Source: Serinus canaria
Taxonomy: Eukaryota > Chordata > Aves > Passeriformes > Fringillidae
Assembly: GCF_022539315.1 (NCBI RefSeq)
Contig: NC_066332.1
Span: forward strand, 10,520,164 to 10,584,163
DNA length: 64,000 nucleotides
Direction of reading: 5' to 3'
Shown here: positions 21,199 through 31,900 of the stretch, one piece after another
Layout of the letters: each line of letters starts with the position of its first letter
Numbering within the stretch: the first letter of the stretch is position 1
Position numbers and translations under genes: made by a program
Notes under the pieces: model-generated
The model's database searches: none
What the model was told of the DNA's origin: nothing
What the model saw: only the letters and a program-made list of their open reading frames with translations

Positions 21199-21483
21199 CT
21201 GAGTCAGCTCAGACCCAGCTGTTCCACCATCCTGAGGCTGTCACTGAAGATCGGCTGGCCTTGGTGCCCTTTCTGGAGCACAGTGTTTGAGAAGACAAGC
21301 CTTATCTGTATACATCTTGCAATAATCCTGAACCTCTTCCACCTGACTGAGGCTCAGAACCCCTTGGGTCAGCAGGTTGTCCAGCATCCCAGAGATCAGT
21401 GGGTTGCTCACATGCTCCACAAACTCTTTCTGCACATTCTGGAGCAGCTCCTCTTCAGGATGGCACCATCTGCCCCACACCAT
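21199..21483 (-). pseudogene. CARD exon of inflammatory-caspase type, frame-disrupted
   Basis: The minus strand encodes a helical segment with a CARD pattern: LLQNVQKEFVEHV, then GMLDNLL, GVLSLSQVEEVQDYC and TDKACLL. This resembles the N-terminal CARD of caspase-1/-4 family proteins, which mediates recruitment to inflammasomes. After TDKACLL the frame breaks, and the rest of the domain (TVLQKG, then IFSDSLRMVEQLGLS) continues in other frames. At least three of the breaks fit one-base changes in A or G homopolymers, so the damage may be sequencing error rather than decay. A clean donor (CAG/GTGAGA) follows at 21199. An ATG at 21483 lies in the exon, but the true start may be in an upstream exon. 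No protease domain was found downstream. CARD identity is likely; the exact gene is uncertain. Confidence 0.5.
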
Positions 21484-21879
21484 AGGTCCAGCTGCCCCAC
21501 CACCTAGCTCTTTCCAGGTGCTGCCTCCTCCCTATCACCAATGTGCTCCCCCTGCCCTATTGCAAACCCAGGGTGCTGCTCCCTCCTTAATTTTCCAGCC
21601 CAGAGGCTTTTCCTGCCATCACTAACCTCCCCCTTTTCCCACACATTTTTCCCGGGGAAATCGCCCAAAGCAATGCATTTGCAAAGATTCAACATCTGCG
21701 GGAGAAAGAAGAAGAGGTGCCTTTGCAGCTCCCAGAGGCAGGCCCGGGACAGCTCCACTCACAGCTGGCAACAGGCAGGGATGGTTGTCCTCTGTCAAGG
21801 ACCAACATCCCTTTGCCCACACCCTCAAACCCTCCAGACCTGTCTGGGGCTGGGCTCAGCTCATCCTTTCCAGCGGCTG

Positions 21880-22096
21880 TAGAGAGACACCGCATCCAGC
21901 AGCAGCACCTCGTGCTGGCAGCTGGGAGCACTGGAACAGCTGCCCAGAGAGGCCGTGGAGTCTCCCTCTCTGGAGACATTCCAAACACACCCAGACGCGT
22001 TCCTGTCACCTGCTCTGGGTGACCCTGCCTTGGCAGGGGGGTTGGACTGGGTGATCTCCACAGGGCCCTTCCAGTTTCAACTACTCTGTGATGCAG
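21880..22096 (+). mobile_element. CR1 LINE 3' fragment
   Basis: The copy contains CTGGAACAGCTGCCCAGAGA, GTCTCCCTCTCTGGAGACAT and the terminal phrase GGTTGGACTGGGTGATCTCC ending in TCTGTGATGC, the standard CR1 3' end. It is well preserved and 5'-truncated. Confidence 0.85.
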
Positions 22097-22577
22097 CCCG
22101 CAGCATCCTGAAAGGTAAAACCTAGGCTGTGAGGAAGCCTGAGATTGCCCCCTGACTTCATTAGGGGCTGGTCCTCAGGCAGGCTGAGGATGTGAATGCC
22201 ACATATCGGGAAACGCAGGGGCACAGGCAAGGGGCACAGGCCATCCAGCCCCGGGGTAGGCACATCCAGGCAGAGAGAAGCAGCAGCTGCCCGAGGCCGA
22301 GCGGGGCGACAGAGCGGGGAGGCCCCACGATCTCTTGATCATTCAGGGGGCTTCCGTAGAACGAGAGGCCTGGCCCGGAGGCAGCGACCCCGCGCCATCC
22401 TGCCCACACCGAGGCCGAAGCACAGGAGGCGGCCCCGACGCACTGACGCCCCAAGGCTGTTTCCCGGGGCGCTGCCTGGGTCCGAGAGCCCTCAGGCTCC
22501 GAGAGCCCTTGGTCCGCCCCGAGCCCAGCCGGGCTGAGGTGGGGGAGGGGGGGGGGGGGTGTCCCTGTCAGCGGGCG

Positions 22578-22587
22578 GTCACGTGAC
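22578..22587. promoter_or_regulatory. perfect GTCACGTGAC (CLEAR/E-box palindrome)
   Basis: This ten-base palindrome matches the consensus bound by TFEB/TFE3 and USF-type factors at lysosomal and autophagy genes. It lies about 360 bases upstream of the proposed first-exon donor, inside the CpG island. The site is seen directly; its use is inferred. Confidence 0.5.
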
Positions 22588-22859
22588 GGAGCGGCCCAGC
22601 CACCCCCGTTCCCGCGGCCCGCCCGCCCTCTCTGAGGAGCGGCGCCGTGCCGTCGCCGATTGGCTGCGGCGGGACGCGCTGTGATTTTTCATTGGCCGTT
22701 GGGCGTCGGGCACCGCCCCCTCTCGTGTCACGAGATAGGCCTGGAGAAAGGGTGGCTGGGCGTGGCCTGGCGGCCGGTGGCACTGGGCGGGGACGCGTTC
22801 TCTCCGCTGATTAGTCGGTGGCGCCGGCGATGCCGGGCGCTGATTGGCCGGGGCGCATG

Positions 22860-22945
22860 GGCTGGCGGGGGGGGCCCGGGCGGGAGCTGCACGCGGCAGA
22901 GGCGGGAGTGGCGCGGCCGGAGCCGGGCGGGACCCGCTGGGACAG
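22860..22945 (+). other. MTMR4: proposed noncoding first exon of MTMR4
   Basis: GC-rich sequence ends at a consensus donor (GTGAGG from 22946). The start position is a guess. If joined to the acceptor before 43339 it would make a 20.4-kb first intron; human MTMR4 is of similar overall size. No transcript evidence. Confidence 0.3.
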
Positions 22946-25900
22946 GTGAGGCCGGGGCTGCCCGGGACTCTCCGCCCCCGCTCCCCTCCCGCCGCTCTCG
23001 CACCCAGCGCCGCTCCTCGGGCCGCCGCCCGCCGCGGCCCTGCTCCTTCTCCCCGCCGCTCGGTGAGCGCGGCCTCTCCGGGGCCTGTCCGTGAGGGGCG
23101 GCACCGCCCGGAGGCAGCAGCGCTGAGGCGGTGGCGGCGGCCCTGCGGGCCGGGCTGCACCGGAGGTTTCGAAGTGTCGCCGGCGGGCGGAGGCGGGGTC
23201 GCAGTCAGACCGAGGAATGGGGCGCGGAGCTCCCTCTGGGGCTGGCCCTGCTCGCTCCGGCCCTGCCGTGGGGCCTGAGCCCTTCCCGGGGCCGAGGCTG
23301 CGGGCTCGCTCGCCCGCCTCTCCTGTCCACCCGCGCTGGGGCCGTGCAGATCCCGCCTGGAAGTGCCTGGAGGGTGGGAGGTTCTTGTACCACAGAGATC
23401 CGGAGTAGCGTCACGGAGCTGGTTCTTTCTCGCATACGGTGGGGTTTGCTCGGTGCCCCCCTGGAGGCCACGCACGGCTGTGTTTGGAGCAGGTGCCTCC
23501 TTTCCATGTTGGGTAGGAGCTGGTTCTGTGCTGGTTTGGAACTGCGGCTGGCTGAAGTTTGGTGTGGAGATGGTGATGCAGGTTTAACATTTATTTAGAA
23601 CCCCCTCAGCTAACTGTGTTGTAAACATTGGCTTCCCTAAAGCAGCTGATGTGATGCCTTTGGGGTTTCTTGCTGAATTAACTGAAGTGGAATGAACTCA
23701 AAATAATCCATGGTAAAATGGGGGGTCCTAGAACATTATTGGGCATGTTATGTTAACTGTCTCATAAAGATCCTGACGGTGATTTTGGCAATGACTTGAA
23801 GGAAGCTGACACGTAAAAGCTGAGAAACTGCATGAGCAACTCAGAGTGCTGAGTAAAAAATGGGAAATGAGAATCTGACACTGTGGCCTGGTTCGTTTGG
23901 CACTGGACTTTGGGGAGACCACATATGGTTTACCAGAGAAAGTAAACTTCAGAAAGAGTCTGAAATGGGAGCAGAGAAACAAGGGAGCGAGAAGTGGGAT
24001 CTGTCCTGGGAAGCAGGAATTTTTGCCTGAGTTCATGATGTATTGAACACAGGAAGCTAGGCTGGAGGTGGTCTTTGTTATCTCACTGAGGAGGAGGAGA
24101 GGGAGTGTTAACTCAGCTCCCATACTAGTGCAAAAGCTACTGTGCCCAGGTTTGGTGTTTGTGTGTGGTTCTAAGCTGGTGGAAAGCTGGGCAGAGTTTG
24201 GACATGTATGAGGTGGGAATAAAGGTGAAAAAAGCTGCTATGTGGTGCTGAGGGAACTCCATCTACCTTCTCCAGCAAGAACTTGAGAGAAGATCTGGCT
24301 AGTCTGCATCTGCTTGTGGAGGACAGAGGCTGGAGACTGGGAATTCAGTCTGGCTGGTCACGGTATGTGTACATGGAATCCAAAATGTATATCTTTAGGT
24401 GATAGAGATGCAAGCATGAGAACAAACTTCCCTAAGTCAGTGATGACTTTGAATTGGCTGCCAACTTTTACATGGAGGCTCCATGTTTTTCTTTTTTTTA
24501 ATAAAAGCAGCTGGGCTCACAGCCCCAGGAGTTTGGTGTCTGCTCTGCCTGGGGGTCTGTGAGGTGGCTGTGGTGTCTTTAAGGGAGTTTGCTGGAAGAT
24601 GGACATCTAAGTAAAATGGCAAATAAATGTAAAAGTTTCACTTATAAATTTCTAGGAACATCTGAGTTCCTCTTTTATTTGCTGCATTCTCAGGAATCTG
24701 TTTATCTGGCTGTGACAGTTATTTAATTTTTTTGAGAGAGCCTTGATTAGGACAGTTCCTCAGAGGTGTCACTGCTGTGGGTTTTGTGGCAGGGTCTGTC
24801 CAGCCCATCAGTCTCAACAAGAGTGTAATTTATCTGTCAGATTTGGTTGTAACAAGCTAAAAGGGAAAAAAACAAACCCAAAACTCAAATCAAGGAAAGC
24901 TTTAGGGGCAGATCTTGCCACAGAGACTTTGGAGAATGCTGCTGTGCCGCCTTTTATTGTGATCTCAATCTGCCAAATATGCACTGGCCTGCTTTTGTTT
25001 TTTGTTTACGTGGGGCTTCTCAAAGTCTCCCTTGTGCCAGTGCTGGGGAGCACAGGGATGATGTGAGCAGCCTTTCCTCAGCCTGGTGCCTGTGTCTCGC
25101 TGAGCTCTGCTCACCTGGAGGCAGGTGCCAGGCCTGGAGGACTCTCGTCCGGCCTTTGGTGAGGATTGCTCTGGGAATTGGGCCTTCTCCTCCAAGAGGT
25201 GGTTTTAGTCTGTGCTGTTTGAGACAGAGCTATTTCCATCCCTCTTTGCTGTCTCCACTTTGTTTCAGAGGCTGTTGTCAGTGGAGGGAGAGGGTTGTTC
25301 TCAGTAATACTTAGGTAGGTGAGGAAAAAGGAGGGTAGAGAGAACTGAGATTGTTTTGGGGTGTATGTGGTTGTGCTGAGTGTGTGCAGTGGTGTTGGAA
25401 ATAACTGAGCATTGTTTCACAGAAAAATCCAGCAGTGTTATCTAACCCAGGTTATTTTTATGAGAGAGAAATGTGAACAGAAGGAAAGAAATCAGTGTTG
25501 CATACTCACACATCATACTCAACTTCTCAGGACATGCCTCCCCCAAGGAATTAATAATTATCAAGGAGTTTGGAAAGCTCCTACCTTTCCCCATCTGAGG
25601 CAGCTCCACCCAGCCAGTTTCCTGTGTGTTTTTGGATTTCTAGTGGTCTCTTACTGTGAGACTCGTCACTCTTTGCAGAACTAGATCAGAGCTCTTTTTA
25701 GATAGTGATGAATGGAGATGAGAGCTATTTAAAAAATTACTTTGCTCTTAGCAAATTAGCGTAACAGATTAATCCCTGCTCATAACCACTGCCTGTTCTT
25801 CAGGAGGATGCTGGGGCTGTGATGGAGCAGGGAGGAATTTTGTCTGGTTACTTGGAGCACACTTTGGGCCGATGTAATCGCTTCCCTCCTGTTCCTCCCT

Positions 25901-28900
25901 GATGTTCCTGCAGTTCCACACACTCCCAACAGCCCCAAAGGATAGGATTTCCCTCTGGAGGGATCAGATGATTAGCTTATAAATAGCAAATGCCTGCTCA
26001 GGTCTACTTTCCAGGGTGATTTGGTCCCTGTCCTGTCCAAAGCAATGAGTACAACTGCATCCGCATGTTGCGGCCCAGAGCCAAATCCAAGGAAGAGGGG
26101 ATGCTTTCCCTTGAGCTAGTGAATTTCTGCCTGAAAGGAAACTGCCCTGGTGCAAGGTGCTTTGGCTTTGCAGCCAGAGCCTCAGTGGGGGGCTTGGCTG
26201 GGAGGCTCCAGCAGCAGCAGTGCACTGTACTGCTGGATGGACTGGCACAGCTCTGGGAAACAGGCTCTTTTCTGGGAATGTGAGCCGAAATGAATCTGAG
26301 ACATGCTCAGTGGCTGAATCGTGTTTGAAATGAGCCTGTGTTCCTGCCAGGAAGCCTGTGCTGGTACTGGGGCACCCTTGTATCAAAGCCTGAGCTCTTG
26401 GAGTCCTTTTTGAGTTGCATACATTCCCCCTTACCTATTTCCTTCCAACTTTCTTTTCTTTCTCTCTAGTTTAGTCAATCCTGGGCTGCTGAGAGATTCT
26501 GACACATGTGCTGAGGTTTGATGTGCAGCTTCTGGTTGCTCTGACATACCTGGGTTTGCCTCCGAGCTGGAGGAGCTCCTTCCTAGTGGGGTGGGGATAG
26601 TTTTCATGGGGTGGGTTTTGCAATGTCGTTGTGCAGTGCTCTGTGTGTTGTGGGTCTGGGAGCAGCCTGGGCCTTTCCAGACAGAGGTGACTTTAGTGGG
26701 ACACAGCACCAGCAGAACTAATCTGACAGTTTGTGCGCTTAACAGCGGTAAAGCCGTTGTTGTTACTTATTACTTTGTATTGCTCTTTCTCAGTTGGGAG
26801 ATGCCCTCAAATTTCTTCTTCAAGAGGGAGAAGCTTGCCCCAGGGCCTATCCCAAGAGAGGAGAGTTATGTGTCAGTATATTCTGCTTCAACATGTATCA
26901 AGTTTCTGGCCTCAGAAGTTTCCTTTTATGCTGTGATCTTTTTAGGCACTTTATTCCCTTTAGTCTATGATGGAGAGCTTTCCTGATCTGCCTTCCCTTG
27001 TGGATCCTATTGCTTCACTTCTAGGTGGAGTGTTTGCTCAGCAGTGTGTGTGATACAGCTGATCTCAGGCACTGCACACCCAGGATGGTCAGCTGGCTCA
27101 GCCACGCACACAGAATTCTGCTTTTGCCCACATTTATTTTCCTGGGGGACAGAAACAGTGCTCTCTGTCTTGCAGGGGAGTGGGTCTGATCCTACCACAG
27201 AGATAGGCACAGCATTGACAGGAAGGATGGCAGTTAGGATTATGGTTTTCCTAAGCCTTGGGAATGGGGTTTGCTAGAAATAAGATAGGTGGGAATGTTC
27301 TGATAACAAAGTACAGGTGACATATAGGGTACCTCTGTCTGAGATGGAGCAAGAGCCAAATCTGGTGACTTTTGCTGTGGTTGCTGACCACTGTCAGCTT
27401 CTCCCTGCTTCAGAGGAGTCTGAGCCTGCAGCAGGGACAAGCTCACAACTTACCTGCTCAGGGGCAAAGTCTTGTAGCTGAACTTAAGCCCAGAATTGCA
27501 GAGGGGTATTCTCAGGAGCTCAGCTTTCTGCCATTTCATGCTGTCAGAACAGCACTGGCTGGGGAGTCCTTGTTCCTTTTCCAACCTGGCCAGTTCTTCA
27601 CTGAAAAATGAAATTGTGGAATTGTTCTCAGAACATGCTTGGACATGGCACTGCCTGTAAGTGACAGCTTTATGGTAAGGATCCTCAAAGCATTTCTACT
27701 CTACAGTCAATTCAATTGCTTAGGCTCTGCCAGCCTTTTCCTGATGGTCCCTGCTGAAGCTGGGGATTGCTCCGAGCGAGCGAGGGTTGCAGTTTGCATT
27801 GTTCCTTCTGGAAACTTCAGAGGGTTTTGTTGGTTTGTTTAATTCTAGGAACTTGTTGAAGTAGACAGCTTCCCCTGAGTAGATGAGTGCCTTGTGGCAA
27901 TCCAGCATGAATCTATTCAGTTGTCTCTCTTGTTTCAACTTTGCTGCCTGCATTTGCAATATTTTTTTTTTTAAATCTTTCAAAGGAGTCAGCAGAAGTG
28001 TCCTTATTGCAGGAATGTGACTGGCACGTAGCACTCAGGGACACCAGTGTGGAGCCAGGTGGGATCTGTTTCAGTGTTCTAATGGGAACGAGAGCAGCCA
28101 TTGTCCTGTTTAGTATCTTATTTATGAGGCACCTACACCCAGTTTGGAGAAGGTTTCACCTAGGGTACTCTGGGAGACCATGGCTGGCTGCCAGCCTGGA
28201 GCCTGGGTCTTGCCCGTGCTTCCAGCAGCTCAGCTTGGCTGCCAGCACCACCTGGCAGCTTCATCACCCTGTGGGTGCCTTCTGACCTGGGGTGCTCGGG
28301 AGGAGCTTAGCTTCAGAAGGATGTGAGGAACCCTAAGTTGTTGTTTCTCACCCCAGTCAGCATCATTTGGGCTTATACTCACTTCTGCTTTCCAGCTAGA
28401 CAGCACCCCCTTCCTGCCTCCCCCAGGTCCAGCCTGCAACTGCGCCCATGCCAGAGGCACTTCTGCCTTCCTTCCCAAGTGGCAGACTGAACTTCTCAAA
28501 GGCTAAAATGTTCTGTTCTTGCTGAAAACTTTGGAGCAAGCCCATGGCATCTGCACACAGGCCAAAAAGCCTGTGCTGCCCTGGAGTTCAGGCTTGAGGC
28601 AGTAGAAATCAGTCCCTTCAGACACGAGGCCTGGGGAGGCTGAAGTTGGATGTGGGATGGAGCAGCCTGTATGTGCCAGGACAGAGTGTGTGTTGGGATG
28701 GGGAAAGAACAGCTGTGAAGTATTTGGGGGTTTGGTGGGAAGAAACACAGCAAAGTGGGAGCTGGTGAGCTCCTTTGGAAACACTAGAGACTTGTTTTTC
28801 AAGCTGCTTTATGAACCACTGAGGATGCTGTGTCTGTGGTACATTCCCAGTGACCTGGGGATGTTAAACTTTCCTCTGGCTGTGCTGAAGTACAGTTCAT

Positions 28901-31900
28901 GATTTGTGTCCTCTTGTCAACTTTCCTCTTCCCTTGGGTAAGTCTGGACCCTTTTCAGCCATACATTCCCTCTCCAGTGCTGCTTCAGGGTTTCTGACAG
29001 CCTGAGACTTATGTCCTCTTTATGTGGGATTTATTTCCTTTGATGCTCTAGTTCAGTGCTGCTTTATTTTTTAAAAGCTGTGGCCCTTGTGAATTGGGGA
29101 ACTGCTGCTGACTTCTGGCATGGTGAGTGTCTGTCTGTGTGCTCCAGGGCAGCCGTTTCCCTTCAATCTCAATGGACCGTGGGATGGCTGGGAGCCCTGC
29201 AGAGGGATTAACTCTGACTCCTCTTTTTGGGGTATCAGCTTTTCCTTCTGTGTGTTTGGATCCTTTGTGCTCCTAAACAATGTGCCTGGTTCTTCTTAGT
29301 CCTCTGCAAGTATCTGTCTCACCTGTGCTGGCCTCTTCATCACCTGCCTCCTGTGGAGGGAAGATCTGCTGCTCCTGGAAAGTGTCAGTGCTTAATATTT
29401 TGCTGTCAGGAAGTCCTGGCTTGTGCTTTTCATATCCACCCCTTCACAAGAGGTAACTTCTCTAAGAAGAGAAGGTTCTTTGTGTCTGCACACCTCCTCT
29501 GACAAACAGATGATATCTTAAGGCCATGGAAGTGTGTGCAAACCCAGCCAGGGGAAGTGGGTACAGTGAGAGGGAGTCTGGGCAATGAGAATTTTCATCT
29601 TGCTTGTATCAAGAAAACATCTCCTCTAGACCTGGTTTCCACTAAGTGCCAGGGGCTCTGCCTGTTGCCCCTTTCCCTTCTGCAGAAAGAGGGAATAACA
29701 CCATGTGCAGAGAAAGGGACAAGAGCTGAGGTCAGCAGTGGCTCTTCCCAAAGAAGCTGTAGCCTAGCTGAGCTGATTGGTAAGCAGCTGGTTGGGAATT
29801 TTGGTACTGATGCCAACTCTGACACTGCCAGCCTTGGTTGATGCTACAGCTCACAGGGTACAGTGCCTTTATAATTTTGTTGCCATGTTGAGGGAGTTTT
29901 ATCATACCCAGGATAACCGTATCCTTCCTGTTTGCACTCCAGCTCCTTCACTGCTGCCCTGCTCAGGGCCTTGCTGCCTCTTAACTCAGAAATTGCGTTG
30001 GCCTCTGAATGTTTATCATCACTGTGCCCTGAACGTTTGTGTTTGGATATAGCTGCCTACAGGAAGAGAAAGTCCCTTGATTTCCAAGGAGAACTACATG
30101 TTGGTGCTGTGAAGTCCCTGTTTTCTAGGGGCTGTTGAACCTGTTGTATGGCAATAGTAGAGGATCTTTTCTTTAGAACTGCTGTGGTGAGGGAAGGGAG
30201 ACTCCCAGGCACTGGAGGGGGGTGCAAAAATCCCCGAGGGGACCCTCAGGGCCGTGTCAACGATTCCTTCAGCAAAGCTGTTGCTGCAGCAGCTTTGCTT
30301 TGTGACAGCTCCACTTCTGCTCCTCCTGGCACTTGGGATCCTTGGAATGGGGTTCACCATGCCCGGTGAGATCAATGGGGGGTGTTCGGGGCAGTGTCTT
30401 TTGAAGGGGTGACCTGGGCACAGTTCATCTTTGCCATAAACTTCACAGGGATGCTGGCTGTTTCTGTGTGATGGGGTGATACTGGAGATTATTGCCCTGG
30501 AAGAGCAGATCCTTTGTTTGTCTTCCACAGCTGGTTGGGAGCGCAAAGAACTGTGTTGGAGAGGAGCTTTGCTGCTTGCTGAAGGTGAAGGATGAGCCTT
30601 GGTGCAGGAAGGGGTAATTAGTAGAGCTGCCTCAGGCTGAGATTTGATGGATGTAGGGAGGAGCAGGGGCTGCAGAGAAGCCTCTGCAGGACTTTGAGAC
30701 AATATATGATTAGAAGAACTGAATGAATGGGCCTGCTTTGGCCTGAAGAATTGGTCACGTCCTTTCTGGTGCCTCTGGCTGACTCATACCACTGAGTGTT
30801 CCTCAGGGAGTTGGTAGCTCCCAGCATCCAAGGTACCGTGCTTGTTATAGGGCAGCCTGGAGACATATTGCAGGCAGCTGCCAGAGGGAATGCCACATTA
30901 CTGGCAGGCAGCCAGCACAGACTGGATGCAGATCCATGGGAAGTGGATGCCAGGGCTGGGATGTGCCAGCAAGCGACTCATATTCCTCTCTGCTGTCCTT
31001 TGCACTTCCTTGGGCTGACATGAGGTTATATCTTCCTTACCCTGTTCTTTGCTCTTTCCCCTTTCTGGAATTGGAAAGTTCATCTATCGGGACTCTCCAG
31101 GGAGTGCCACTCTTCCCAGTATGCCAGTGAGCAGATGGATCCCTCTCTGCTGTCTCATGTCTGCATTTCCAAACCAAAATGGGTAGCTAAGCACCTTTGG
31201 ATGCTGGCTAAGATGATCCTAGACAGAGCCTCTTTTGTTCAGCAAGGAGAGCAAACTGAGATTATTTTTTGATGTGAAACTCTTGGATGTGGAGGTTCTG
31301 TACAGATTTAGCTCATTAGGAAACTTTGCAGAAAGCTTTTGTTGCCATTGCTAAATGAGGCAAAAGTGGAAGTAAAAGTGGTTCTGTGCTGTGAAGTGGA
31401 ATAATAGTTTTGTTTTATAATAAACCACAGACTTATGGACAAGTGAATCCCCCCACCTCCCTTTGTCTTTGTTCCACTGCATCGTTCCTTCTTCAATAGG
31501 TGTTTTTACTAGAGGAATTCTCAGAAGTATGAGAGGAACTGTTCTTCCTGTGAGCTTGTCTTTTATTGAAATACAAGAGGAAGTTCCTTAGACTTCTGTG
31601 AAAATGTTCAATAGGTCTCATGGCAGAGGAAGTCACATTTTCAGCATGTTTTACTAATGACGAAGTACTCAAAACCAAAGCTGGAATGAGCAGCCATTTC
31701 CTCCTTGGAATTCCCTGGGGAGCAGCAGCCCAGCGGGTGGGATCCCACTGCCCTTGTGCTGCCACTCCTGCTTCCTCCCTACAGCAAAGGGTTGATACTA
31801 GAGGATAGAAGCTGGGAAGTGGCATGTTTCACTGACTGCTGCAACTCCAGCTTTCTATTCTGCCTGTTCTCCAGTTGTGGGGCTGGAGCCCAGGATGCTG

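Larger units (their letters stand above)
22300..23350. promoter_or_regulatory. MTMR4: CpG island, probable distal promoter of MTMR4
   Basis: About 1 kb is very CpG-rich with GC boxes and several CCAAT-type elements (ATTGG at about 22659, 22691 and 22844). A strong plus-strand donor, GACAG/GTGAGG, occurs at 22945/22946. No other gene start is evident within 20 kb in either direction except the MTMR4 exons, so this is the best candidate for its upstream noncoding first exon. A minus-strand gene such as the CARD locus could also use it. Confidence 0.55.

Noticed and set aside
16830..22300. syntaxin-1A expected next to ABHD11 by mammalian gene order
   Set aside because: I looked for SNARE and Habc-like sequence on both strands and found none.
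22579..23475. 298-residue minus-strand frame in the CpG island
   Set aside because: Gly/Ala/Arg/Pro composition is typical of random frames in CpG islands; no motif.
26591..26986. 131-residue plus-strand frame with hydrophobic stretches
   Set aside because: No family match, poor start context, and no flanking splice or promoter signals.
27720..28034. Lys-rich 104-residue minus-strand frame
   Set aside because: It briefly looks like a helical protein, but it has no homologous pattern I recognise, no splice context and spans an AT-rich stretch.
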